DNA from: Ophioceras dolichostomum | Taxonomy: Eukaryota; Ascomycota; Sordariomycetes; Magnaporthales; Ophioceraceae | DNA: 64,000 bases | NCBI GenBank assembly: GCA_003049485.1 | Contig: PYST01000197.1 | Location: 422-64,421, forward strand | Direction of reading: 5' to 3' | Shown: in pieces, positions 1 to 10,882 of the stretch | How the letters are laid out: each line of letters begins with the position of its first letter | Position numbering within the stretch: position 1 is the stretch's first letter | Notes under the pieces: model-generated | Seen by the model: the letters and a program-made list of their open reading frames with translations, nothing else | Databases searched by the model: none | Told to the model about the DNA's origin: nothing | Made by a program: the position numbers and the translations under genes

Positions 1-526
1 AGCCCGTGTGGCCCTGCAGCGTCTGGTTCAGCTGGCCCGTGGCCGCGTCCCAGAGCTTGACGGTCTTGTCGTCCGAGCCCGACGCTACCAGCCGGCCGTC
101 GCCCGAGAAGGCCACCGACATGACCGCGTTCTCATGGCCCTGCAGCGTCTGGTTCAGCTGGCCCGTGGCCGCGTCCCAGAGCTTGACGGTCTTGTCGTTC
201 GAGCCCGACGCTACCAGCCGGCCGTCGCCTGAGAAGGCCACCGACCTGACCCAGCCCGTGTGGCCCTGCAGCGTCTGGTTCAGCTGACCCGTGGCCACGT
301 CCCAGAGCTTGACGGTCTTGTCGTCCGAGCCCGACGCTACCAGCCGGCCGTCGCCCGAGAAGGCCACCGACATGACCCAGCCCGTGTGGCCCTGCAGCGT
401 CTGGTTCAGCTGGCCCGTGGCCGCGTCCCAGAGCTTGACGGTCTTGTCGTCCGAGCCCGACGCTACCAGCCGGCCGTCGCCCGAGAAGGCCACCGACCTG
501 ACCGCGTTCTTATGGCCCTGCAGCGT
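1..526 (-). repeat. Tandem 126-bp WD40-coding repeats
   Basis: The sequence repeats with a 126-bp period (42 codons) for about 4.2 copies and continues past the left edge. Each unit reads, on the minus strand, as a complete WD40 repeat with GH, SVAFSGDGRLVASGSD and KTVKLWD motifs. Units are almost identical at DNA level. Differences concentrate just after the GH: K-N-A-V-R, T-G-W-V-M, T-G-W-V-R and E-N-A-V-M. There is also one D/N and one A/V change. This matches the pattern known in HET-D/HET-E/HET-R, where repeats are shuffled and a few surface codons vary. Confidence 0.95.
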
Positions 527-3452
527 CTGCAAGCAAGCAGGCCATATATTTCTCATTATTGGCTTTTGTGAGATCCTATGCAGGCCCTCTCGTTCGAACA
601 ACCTTTGTATTACGCTATAACTCGGACTGAAAATAAGCCCAGAAGTATAGAGTTGGAGGGGATATTTTTCCACCACTGAACCGAAGTATAAGATAAAACG
701 CCAGGCATCAAGAATCAAATTGCCTAGTTGAGATGGCAGCTTTTCCTACACAATACCATTAGCCCTAGAACAGAAGCAGTGAAAGGAATTATTCGAACTT
801 ACCTGACTTTTCAGCAGCTCTTCCAATTTGACCAGGGACTTGACTCCTTGTGAAATTTCTTTCAGCAAACTGAGTGCCTCAAACCAGTAGAGAACTATTC
901 CCTCCAGCAATATATGGACCCGCCCGCCATCTTGAAGATCATCTGGGACATGAGCGTCGCATAGATGATCGACCCAATAGACACAAGAATAGGCCACCTT
1001 AGCCAAGGGTTCCTGGTCTGGCGGTTGGATTTCGTCGATGAAGAATCCTGGCATGCGCAGCTTGTACATGTCCGACCGTAGACTCTGTGTCATACACTCA
1101 ATCGACCGAGACAAGACCAGCCGGTGTCCGTCGGCGTATCCAGCGGGGAAAATCTGGAGCAGGATGTCCGAGCCGGCTGGGTCTGTGACGAGGTAGTCTT
1201 TTGCCGACTGGTGGACAAAGTAGACAGTTGCATCCTTTATGATAAAAAGGCCGCACCGCTTCACGATCTTTTCGTGAGCCGCTACTTTGGGTAGAGAAGC
1301 CAAGGCTGCCAGTTCCGACATGTGAAGTGGGCGGTATGCGTTGACGGCAACGATGAGGACTTGTCTGCAGTGATGTGCTTGTGTGCCTCTGAGTTCATCA
1401 ATCCGGCGCATCATCTTTGCATACATGTCGTTCAGCGTTGATGGCATCTCCTTGACGCATTTAACAACTTCATCCAAGTCACATTCCTCAATCTGCTTGC
1501 AGACGAGGGCCACCCAGAGGAAGGTTCCATTGGCTTTCTTTTTCAAGATCCTAGCAACCTCATCTAGGATGTGCAGCTGGTCATCCATGACTTCTGGAGA
1601 TTTGGCCGTGCACATCTTGTTCCTCTTGGCGAGGTGCGACATTTTGTAGTTGATGTAGGATTCGACGGCGCCCCTCACGGCCTCGGTGTTCAGCTCAAGG
1701 CAAAGAGGAGTCTTCGCATGCTCTTCCAGCAACTCAAATTCAGGATCGTTCCTGCTCGATACCAGCCACTTGACGTGGGGGCATTCTGATGAAGCTGTGG
1801 CGATGAAGTTGAGCAGCTGCGGTAAACCTGACGTGCACTCGTCGAGCGCGTCGATGATCAGGCAGACGCTGCCAAAGGATTGGTCTCGTAGAATGTCGCG
1901 CATGATATCCGAAATGGCCCACCAGGCATTTTTGTCCTGGAAAAGCCTTTCGTCGGCACTGTCAAACTTCTTCCTCACGTGAGAAATAAGGGAGGGCCGA
2001 AGGCTGACGAGCTGGTACATGAGGCCAAGAAGAACTGATGTGACGTTGTTGATGCGCTCGTCAGTAGCTTGGCAGAAGAAGAAGGCGAGACTGCTGCCTT
2101 CGGCCACGGACTTGTTCAGCTCGTCGATAATGCCGCAGAGGAGCATCGTTTTGCCCTTGCCAGGACCTCCCCTGATCCAGAGTAGCCGATTCTGTTGACC
2201 GTGACGCCATTGCTGGAATTGGGGATTGTCAAGTATCCAGCGGTAAGCGTCTTTGAGGAGACCGCCTTTGGTGTCCTCGATCCGCTTCTTGTCAAGGCGG
2301 GAGTCGGTACATCTCATGGCGCGGAGACATTGCTTGTCTTCGTCAGAATGATGACCGATCTTGGACTGGATAGCCTGGAGGATTTTGCTGTAGAATTTCT
2401 TAGTCGTTTGTTAAAGCAGTATTGAAAAGACCTTTGACTTACCCAATGTTGGCTTCTATCGTATCCAACCGAAATGCATGTATATCTTTTTCAGCGTCCT
2501 TCCAAAACCCGTCGACAGCCGACTCGACTTCTTTGCTCGCTTGGTCTGGAATCTCGAATCCCTCTGAGTCTTGCCTTATTGCTGTTACGTCGGAGCCCTT
2601 CAGCTTGCTCTTCATCATCTGCATGCAGAGGGCGAAACATTTGGCAATGCCATGAGAAAGATCCATTGTCATCTCATCTTGGCAAGTAAGAAGCTCGCCG
2701 GCGTGTTTGTACAGCAGGTCGTGTGCCAGTTTGTTGTATAGATCATCCGCCATGCTGACAACTTGAACTTCGAACATAATACCGTCATACCGAAGCAAGG
2801 CGTCCGACTTGTCTTGTGGCAAAGCGACGCGGTGGTTGTCGGCCGCGTACGCACCGAACCATGACTCCTTCCAGTGCTTGTAGACTTTGCGATCTGGCCC
2901 AAAGATTCCTGGCTCTTTTCGCTTTGTGAAACCCGTCCTGACAACTTGTTTGGCCTTCTCGAGATCGTCGTGGAATGTGACCACGATCCTGAGCCCCGCG
3001 AGGTCGTGCATCTCCTCAAAGATCTGTTTTAGTGATTCGAATCCCTGGGTCTTCTCGAGGTCTTTCTCGCGCTGTTGAAGCGTCTTCTCGACAGAAGATA
3101 CTTTTTTGGCCCGGCCAATGACCTGGGCATCAATGTTCTCAGCGCAGAGGACATTCTGGAGCAGCTTGGTTAAATCTGTCACCATATTGTCGTAGTCGTC
3201 GATGAGGTTGGGCCACATCTCCTCGACGAACACCTTCCTCAGCTGCTCGCTTCTCCGGTGAGGATCCAGGCCGGCATCTAGTTGGTGCCGGTCGAGGAGT
3301 CGGGCGCGTTTTGCAAGCAGCGGCTCACTTGGTGAAGTGTGACCCTCATCGCACGGCATGGACCGCGCTGTACTGTTATTAGCGACATTGCAGGGTCGCT
3401 TCGAATTGGGAGACAAGTTGTCGCCAGACGCCTTGCGCTTTTCGGAGACCAT
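1..3452 (-). CDS. NLR-type receptor: RelA/SpoT-like - NACHT - WD40 (partial, runs off left edge)
   Basis: Inferred exons on the minus strand are 3452-2443, 2387-803 and 526-<1. The introns 2442-2388 (GTAAGT..TACAG) and 802-527 (GTAAGT..TTGCAG) both keep the frame. Residues about 70-285 resemble a RelA/SpoT nucleotidyltransferase: R114-x-K116 followed by S119, D150-L-A-G-x-R155, a Y202..H207 pair and E228-x-Q230, then H244-D245..Y248-K249. No HD hydrolase domain is visible, so it looks synthetase-like. Exon 2 encodes a NACHT NTPase with Walker A GGPGKGKT near residue 410 and Walker B LIIDALDEC near 516-521. Exon 3 encodes WD40 repeats. In the fungal family, NACHT-WD40 proteins are STAND receptors of non-self recognition, in which ligand binding by the repeats triggers the N-terminal effector. 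A RelA/SpoT effector is a rare architecture. The start is the first ATG of the open frame. The 276-nt second intron could hide a further small exon. The domain calls are firm for NACHT and WD40, fairly good for RelA/SpoT; ppGpp synthesis itself is inference. Confidence 0.85.
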
Positions 3453-3687
3453 TTAATGAGACTTTTCGCTTAGACACAGGCCGGGGCGCTGCTAGAATAG
3501 ACCTCCATGAGATCTTCGAGATCGATTGATCTAGATGACTTGAGGAGAATTGCTATGCGTGAGTCTTGCTTACAACGAAAACAAATGCAAAATGAATCTG
3601 GCTTGGCCCGAAAACATTTTCTGATCGAAAATTGCGACAGCCTCGAGTGCTAGGTCGCCCGGCATCTATGAAAGTGATGGTGGCCCA

Positions 3688-4628
3688 TCAGTCTCCCTGA
3701 TAGGTGCGCCACAGTAGGCAGCTGACAGAAGTATTGACTTTACCCACCACATCATTTTTCATGACCACATCCGGAGTGGCTGATATAATTTTACTACGCG
3801 GTGGAATATTTCTAGGCAGAACGAGGACATAAGGAGGTGTGCCGCGTGGTGGCTTAAAACAGCGCTCCCACAACTGGATTTCCGAGTCGGAGAGGCAGGC
3901 GGGGCGGTCTCGATGTCAGACAGCATGGTGTACTGAGCAGAAGGAGGGTGGTAACTAGGTTGATGATTGCTTCGTTCCTGATGAATGTTGCTTCCTTTTG
4001 ATGATGATTGTTGTTGCTTGATTCCTCCCGCTCCCACTTTCAATGCGAGCTGCCCGCTAATTATGTGTAGAAAACGGACAAGGTCTGTGTCCACCTAGAG
4101 ACTCCAACAGCAGTGATCCTGGGACCGTCTGACCTATCTGACAGAAGGGGATAGTGTCAGAGAAGAGGGAGGAGGGTTATTCACAATATCCTGGAATTCG
4201 CTGGAAGCGTGGCCCGCGAAGAAGATTGGGTCCAGGTCGAGCAGTTTGCCCAAGAGGCCGATAAGATGCGGCTGCACGTCTTCGACGATCACGACTCGCC
4301 CGCCAGAACAAAGAAGAGGCGTCAACAGCGAAGGAAGCTCGTGCTCGGGTACGACCCGGGAGCCTGAATGCCCCTGGCCATTTCCAGGAAAGTCGAGCAC
4401 TACAACGCTACTCGAGCTCCGTGAGCTCGTATGCATGATGTGCTCCAAAAGGCTGGCAATGCACGGGTTCGACAAGCTGCGGAACTCGACGAAGCCTCCA
4501 TAAGACAGTGCCGATGTCGCCTCGGCCATCACTCCGCAAGATTTGATAAGGAAAGGTCGAGCTCGTCTGTCTATGTACGAAATAAGTTCAATTGTACCGC
4601 CTAGGCCAGGCCTCCTTCGTCCGTTCAA
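3688..4628 (-). pseudogene. CorA-like membrane protein, N-terminal fragment
   Basis: The open frame 4628-4134 ends in a stretch that looks like the cytosolic N-terminal part of fungal CorA-like proteins: a hydrophobic strand GRVVIVEDV, then LLDLDPIFFAGH and a following FQDI. A further frame at about 4097-3759, joined through a plausible intron (GTCAGA..CTAG), and a short frame reading VLVLPRNIPP at 3870-3690 could continue it. I see no second half: the two C-terminal membrane helices of the family are absent before the NLR begins at 3452. It lies on the same strand as the NLR and upstream of it. It is probably a truncated relic, although a short soluble protein cannot be excluded. The family assignment rests on motif resemblance only. 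Confidence 0.4.
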
Positions 4629-7058
4629 TCCATCGCATACAAGGGGTCATTCAGCGACAAGAAAGGATGATTAAGATAAGAAATCCTCGTGCTAGGAACG
4701 TGGAATGAGGACGAGGGAATCAGAAACTTGTGAAGTGGCTGACTTTGGGAAGATGCTTCGACCAGAGCCAATGACAAGCACAGACTCGTCGGTGACTATG
4801 CAGTGCTCCCACTCGTGGTGGTGGCCGTGCTGACCTTGACTTTTTCCACTTCCAGGCGCCTGGGCCGATTGGCCGTGCAACCGCTTTTCTTTAAATGAGA
4901 AGAGGTGTTCGCTATCGCTGTGGGTTGACTGCACATTTAGCGGCATAGGAGGTACAGTCGTTAGTGATCGTCAATGGCTATACCTGGACGAAGCCTGCCT
5001 GCCAAGAACAATAAATGCATGCCCCAACGCGACTGCATTTGTGGTTTTCTGGCATACCCTGCTTGTCGAGAGCATGTACAGTGGACTGTGCGAAATACCC
5101 ACGAAGCGCCAGGCAGGTACTCCCCTCAGATGTCCCACGGTCCTGAAAGCGGGTCACTTCTGGACCCAACTCGGGGACTCCCAACACAACACATGCATTC
5201 TCCCTGTGATCTTTCGGACAATCGGCATGCTGGAAATTGGACAGCGAACAGCAGCCGCGATGGCTTGTAGCCTGGCTGAGGAGTTTGCCGTATCTCAGAA
5301 ATCATCGTGACCGATGCGGGGTGCCTGCACACAGCACACCTCATTGGTGCAGGAGACGTGGGACAAGCCACAGTGAACCCTTGCCACTGCGCATGGTGAG
5401 GCTGGCAAGACAACTGCCCTCAGCCGTGGAATCGCCGGCTCCCCGTCTTCCGCCTCACTGTGGCTCGCACTGGCCGCTCCAGCGTCAAGTTGAGCCCCCC
5501 GAATAGCCTCACGTCGGTAAAACTTCGAGTTCGGACTCAATCTGGTCTTACTGCTCTTCTTTTCGCCTTAGAGCTTCTAGCTGGGCCTCCGTTGACCCGA
5601 TACGTTCGTCCTTGGCTGCAAGACGGTAGTCCCCTTTCGTCGAATCCCTTGGCAATCGACCGGATGCTAGGATCGTTGAGTCAGGGCCGCCTTCACGACG
5701 ACAGGGCAGACTAGCATTCCCGCAAACCTACCTAGACAGCACGACTACCAATACTAGAGCTAGCAAACACCATGTAATCCATCTTCAAAAATCTTTCTGG
5801 AACCGCTAAACGGAAGCCCGAGGCTCTCCGCGAACACGAAACAAGGCGAATCTATGGTCACCGTCGGCCCGGACATCCTACCCACTGTCCAGCATATCGC
5901 CGTCAGCATGAAAGACGATAAAGACGACAACGTCGAAGTCCTGCGGCGGGACCCGGAAGACCCAGAGAATCTTATGCGGAACTGGTCGCCGTCGAGGACG
6001 GCGTACGACGACGTCTGCGTCGCAAGCTTCGCACATCATCTCAGCATTGCCAACTAGAACGATAGGGGGCGTAATAACCCCCAAGCCATCCTTGTTGAAC
6101 GTTGGCTGGACGAACGCCAGGAATCGGACCTCATGCCTAGGGGGAAGATTTCTTCTGGTCGCTATCTGGCCTTCCGCGTCGACAACCAAGCAATATAGCT
6201 CGAGGGGGTAGACCCATCTCCCTGCCATCAGGACAAACCTCGTCGGTGTTACGCCTGGCCGTGGTTTTTCGGTATGCCGCGATGCGTCGCAGTTTACTGT
6301 CGACGGCGCCGACGTCCCTGTAGGGTCCTCGGGGTCCGCCGTCCCCCTATGGCTGTGATTCGGTGACCACGACTGGATCGTCTTCATCGGACCTGACTGG
6401 CAGAAGCGCTTTGCCAATGCCATCGATGAACGACCCTGTGAAATCGCAAAGCAGGATCTTTTCGGTCCACCAGACACGTCCGCATGTCGCACGTTCTTCC
6501 AGTGGACCTAATTGAGGACGTGTGCAACATCTTCGCACCACTTAAGCCTCTCTTGCGGCGTGGCATTGCCGCCTTCGCCTTAGTACCACCGCAAGTTCGC
6601 CTTAGTAACACGGCAAGAAGCCGTAGCGCCAGAAGCACGGGAAGCGGCAGCAAAACCGTGCATTTGTCACATGTAATGGTGCGCTGGACACGCGCGGCGA
6701 CGAGTCTGCAGCCAAGCAGAAACAAGATATCGATCTTCACCTTCACTGTGCTTCCTGCAAGTTGTAGATCCGACCTACGGTGTAGGACCGTCACACGTGA
6801 CGATCTCTACGTGTCCAGTCTCTGGACACGGGAAATCGTGGCAGAACTCTCCTGTCGCAAGAGATGCCACCGGCCAAATCAAGAAATAGTACAGCCTGCC
6901 GGCCGGATCCCTTGTTGCCTGCTGGACGAGCCGTTTCGAGGCTCTGAGCTGAGTGCCGGCCCACGATGGTGTATATGTAGCCTTCGATCCCCGGTGTGTT
7001 GGAGGGCTTTTGGCAGCACGCCATCGCACCTTCATCTCTCGCCCCGTTGCGACTCGCC
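4629..7058. other. Gene-poor accessory stretch
   Basis: About 2.4 kb with no convincing gene. Open frames on both strands reach about 200 codons (minus 5878-6492, plus 6484-7191), but none shows a recognisable motif or a sensible splice structure. Their amino-acid composition looks like shadow coding. The stretch separates the CorA-like fragment from the CorA-like gene and may hold degraded copies of the same kind of gene. Confidence 0.5.
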
Positions 7059-8946
7059 ATGGCGCTCGAGTCGTCAGTCCGAGTTGGAGAGATGCCGAAC
7101 GCTTCGCCCCACGCTGGCAGCATGCCGGAGACAAAGGATGTCGGTCCTTGGGAAACCTACCCACACGATCTTTCCACATACAACCCCCTGACGGAATGGG
7201 CTGAGCACTGCCAGACGGTCTTCGACCAAGATCTGTGGTCAACATCGTCGAGCTTCGTCCTCCAGGATCTCAGAGGCAACGCCGTGGGTAAGTGATGTCC
7301 TTACAAATCACCTGCGACCCTGCTTGGATTGAGGCTTGCCGTGTTGTGCTGCGGTGTGCTAACCAAGAGGCACGTCGCATAGTTGAGCGCCGTGTTACTG
7401 GCTCGGAAGAGGTTGACAGTATTCTTGCCATATGGACAACCCACGAGCCCACCTCCCTTCTCTCTTCGCATTCTCCCTACAGTCTGGCAGTTTTCGTCAC
7501 TAACGTGGGCTTGGAATATCTCGTAGGAAGATGATCCAGAAGTCCGCGTCTTGTAAGTTTTTGGTGATGGCCCATGCCAGACTGTGACGGACAGAAGGGT
7601 TTAGGTACCTGGTACTCACAGACGTGCATCTGCTAGCTACTGTGACAGCAAGTTGTGCAGCGACTTGGCCACCCGCGCCTCCTTCGCAACGCAAGATATC
7701 AAGAAGATCTTCTCCAAGTACAACTTCAGCGCCGTCTTCCTAGATCGGTTCATAGGCCGCAACCAGTGCGTCACGGCTCCCGCAAGTTTCCCGACCCGTA
7801 ATATCCAGACAGGATTCTCACCTACGGTATGTCCCGTCCACGGTTCCACTAATGAGCTACTCGCCGAGCACTTCTGATGGTCTCTAGACGTCTGGTACGA
7901 CTTGCCCTGTCGAATCTACAACTCGGACGCGGAGTATGTCAGCCACTTCGTGCTTTTCAGTCTACGCCCATTACAACGTGGTCACGAAGAAGTCGGTGCT
8001 GTTCTACATCCACCGCTTGGGCAGTGAGCACCCGTCCTCCGCAGAAGTATCCAGTGGCTGCGTGAAAGACCGCATGCGGACATCGCTGGAGTTCCTTGCG
8101 CGCCAAGGCGGCCAGCCCGGCGCCTTGGTGAACAGCTCATTCACCTTGCAGTTGCCCACCATCACGAGTTGCACAATCTTCTGGGTCACGACGCTACACA
8201 CCGAACGAGTGGACATGTGGAAGAAGGAGGATGAAGCCAGGGAGGACCTGTCAAATGTCGACATCCTGTCCCTGCACAACATCAATCGGTACGTGCAGAG
8301 CTACATCGCCAACATCAAGATCTTCCAGCAGAGCTTGGATTTCATGGACGAGGAACACCTATGGTTTGCCAATCATATCGCCCACGACACGTAGTACCAT
8401 GCTTCTCCTTGCTTCAAAACTACCCAAGATTGCCTCAGGTCCCAGCGCTTCTAGCTGCAGGTCATCCTGACCTGGGCGGAAGAGGTCCTGGAGCGGAATA
8501 CCGGCCTGATCCAACTGGTAGGTGACACTCACCCACCCTCACTGGGCATGGCGTGTGGTGTGTTCTCGACAAGCCCCGATCAAAGTTCGAAAGCGATGGT
8601 GCTGACAGACCTTTCCTCCTCAATTTTTTGGCAGTACTTCAACCGTGTATCTAAGAAGACGAGCAAGACCACGACGAAGATCGCGGAGGGGACGCAAATC
8701 GATGCCATCTCAATGCGCACCGTGGCCTTGGTCACCCTGTTCTTTCTGCCGGCCACAGATGTGGCGGCACTGTTCGCCATGCCCTTCTTCCAGAGTCTCT
8801 TCCAGGAGAGCTCACTCATCTGGATTTATGCCATCACCACCCTCTTGTTGACCACGTCGGTGCTCGGTGTGTGGACCTATTGGGTCAGGGTAAGGATGTT
8901 GGCGGCCCGCAAGAGGAACATGGGGGATTTCGCGAGTTTCATCTAA
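7059..8946 (+). pseudogene. CorA-like two-helix membrane protein, probably frameshifted
   Basis: The C-terminal exon (8635-8946) has the hallmark of fungal CorA-like proteins: an amphipathic segment with NRVSKKTSK and AEGTQ, the first helix within VALVTLFFLPATDVAALF and a second helix around IWIYAITTLLLTTSVLG. I do not see the GMN motif of true CorA channels. Supported pieces upstream are a start near 7059 (MALESS), an EDDPEVRV exon beginning near 7535, a YCDSKLCSD exon from about 7638, a 47-nt intron (GTGCGT..ACAG) leading to ILTYDVWYDLP, and an exon 8461-8517 (TWAEEVLERN) between introns 8391-8460 and 8518-8634. Two phase conflicts remain. A one-base slip at the T run near 7953 separates the DVWYDLP frame from the AHYNVV frame, and the 8391-8460 intron does not keep phase. 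Either this is a pseudogene or the sequence has indel errors. The N-terminal exon junctions are uncertain. Confidence 0.55.
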
Positions 8947-9250
8947 CGATGAATGGGGGTTGAGGGCGTTGTAGCGCCAAGCACGAAAAGTTGATGGCTT
9001 ATTTCCTAGGTAGATTCTGTCTGGTATCGAGGAGAACAATACACTGCACTTTTTGCGCCACGTCTGTTTTGTCGCTTGTCGTATGGCAGCGATTCTTTTT
9101 CGATCCAAATTCATTAAAACATATTCATTCCCCCCCCCTTCATACACGGTCGAATATTCGTTGATCCCGTCGGTGAATATATTGGGAGACGGAGCGCGTT
9201 GCTTGTGGTACCAACTGCTGGAATTCGGCTTCCAGTCTGTCAGTAGGAGT

Positions 9251-9309
9251 CACGTGCTTACGCACGTGATTCAAGTCTTGGTACTGTGGGTCATGTGGAC
9301 GGTCACGTG
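9251..9309. promoter_or_regulatory. Cluster of three CACGTG motifs upstream of SHB17
   Basis: CACGTG occurs at 9251-9256, 9263-9268 and 9304-9309, two of them in the extended form TCACGTG. Such E-box-like palindromes are common binding sites for bHLH factors (Cbf1-type) in fungal promoters. They lie 260-320 bp before the SHB17 start. Function is inferred from position only. Confidence 0.45.
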
Positions 9310-9570
9310 ACTCTTACCACATCAGATGGTCTCCCAAGCCCAACGCTTTGTTTCAGCTCTCTCTACAACTAGAAAAACTCTTTAATCAATGAAGTTCGAC
9401 ACCTCTACCCGAAGTGCCTATATTGTGACACCAACAACAAGTCCGATGTCGGAACATCATCACGGCCTCGCGTCATGATCCACAACGAACATCCTTGATC
9501 CATGAACTTCACCTTCGATCACGAATAAGTCGAGGCCGCCCTTTTTGCGACACCCAACGATCCGATAAAG

Positions 9571-10879
9571 ATGTCTGACCAGGACGCCACGACGCCTCGA
9601 GTATTTCTGGCTCGTCACGGTGCGTGGTGATGATGGATGATGAGTGTGTCTGGCATGGAGGGGGAAGGGAGGGGTCCCCTGCTGACAACCAAAGACAGGC
9701 GAGACGGAATGGACTATCAACGGCCGCTACACCGGCATCACTGAGAAGGCGCTCACCGAGCGCGGCGAGGAGCAAGTGTTAGGTTCGGGCAAGCAGCTGG
9801 TCGGCCGTGGAAAGCTGATCAACCCGGACAAGGTGGCCAAGATCTTCGTCAGCCCCCGCGTGCGCGCCCAGCAGACTTTCGGCCTACTCTTCGGCAAGGG
9901 CGACCAGGTGCAGATTGACATGAAGAAAGTTACGACGACCGAGGAGATCGCCGAATGGGGGTACGGCGACTACGAGGGGAAGGTGACGGAGGAGATCCGT
10001 CAGCTGCGCCGGGAGAGGGGGCTGGACAAGGAGAAGCCGTGGGATATCTGGCGAGACGGCTGCGAAGGAGGAGAGTGTGTAATACCCTCCACTACCCCAT
10101 CCACTGGTTTTGGTTCAAAGTGTTCATGCATTTCTCCCTCCTCACCGTGGTTTAGATCAGCGCAGCAAGTCACCGACCGACTGGACGGGTTGATTCAGAA
10201 GATATACGACATCCAGCGCCCGAACCTGCATGGCGAGAAATCAGCAGACGTGGTTTTGGTGCGTCCCGCTTGCTGGGGGTCACGCTCCCGCCATCTTCTA
10301 CAGTCTCCCAGAGTATTAAAGGTTAATTGTGCACACCTGAATGACCGGGGCCAAGCGCAAACCCTTGTAAAGTCGTGAGATCCCAGCGATCGCAGACTTC
10401 TCAGGCGAAATGAAGGTCAGCAGTACCTGACAGGGCTTGAAATGTTGCAAGGTTGAAGTATTTCAGACGCAGAAATACTATAGGAGCGACCTGACAGGCC
10501 TTGGACCGGCACTCCTGCCTCGAAGTAGAGAATTAACCTTTAATACCCTGGGAGACTGTATACGCCAACTGGCGTGAGACTGACATCAAGTCATTTTTGC
10601 CTTAGGTTGCCCACGGCCATATCTTGCGAGCCTTTGTCCTCAGATGGCTTCGAATGCCGATGGGCACGCCGGAGTTCCTGATGATGCCGCCTGGAGCGGT
10701 CGGAGTGCTGAGGTACGTCGCGGCGAACTCTCCAATGCAATGCTGCTGGTTGTAGGTAGATAGTCATGCTTGCTAACGGAAGCTTTTGATGTGCGTCTTC
10801 CACATCACACAGCTATGCGGACCACAATATCGAGAAGCCGAATCTCATGGTTGGTATGTCACTGCCACTTGAGGAGTAA
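9571..10879 (+). CDS. SHB17: Sedoheptulose-1,7-bisphosphatase, histidine phosphatase family
   Basis: Exons 9571-9619, 9699-10076, 10161-10258, 10606-10712 and 10813-10879 join in phase to 232 residues. The N-terminal RHGETEW carries the phosphohistidine nucleophile, and VAHGH supplies the second catalytic histidine. The segments YTGITE, SPRVRAQQT, EWGYGDYEG, GLDKEKPWDIWRDGC and SYADHNIEKP match yeast Shb17 closely and distinguish it from ordinary phosphoglycerate mutases. Shb17 hydrolyses sedoheptulose-1,7-bisphosphate to feed carbon from trioses into ribose synthesis without NADPH production; it acts in the cytosol. The protein is shorter than the yeast one (271 residues) because a loop before the last conserved block is absent. 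Intron 4 (10259-10605, 347 nt) is swollen by a MITE. The stop at 10877 follows MSLPLEE; a further exon is possible but not needed. Confidence 0.9.
10301..10558. mobile_element. 258-bp MITE with 28-bp terminal inverted repeats, TA target duplication
   Basis: The left end 10301-10328 and the reverse complement of the right end 10531-10558 are identical except for one base. Both begin CAGTCTCCCAG and run to GGTTAATT. A TA dinucleotide flanks each side (10299-10300, 10559-10560). No coding capacity is visible. Inside are two near-identical CTGACAGGSCTTG blocks and a small palindrome AGTATTTC..GAAATACT. TA duplication and CAGT termini fit a Tc1/mariner-type (pogo/Fot-like) non-autonomous element. 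It sits wholly within SHB17 intron 4 and leaves both splice sites intact. Confidence 0.9.
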
Positions 10880-10882
10880 GGG

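Noticed and set aside
3759..4094. 111-codon frame taken alone as a gene
   Set aside because: It fits better as a downstream exon or relic of the CorA-like fragment than as an independent gene.
5878..6492. 204-codon minus-strand frame in the accessory interval
   Set aside because: No motif or splice structure; the opposite strand is equally open. Could not be supported as a gene.
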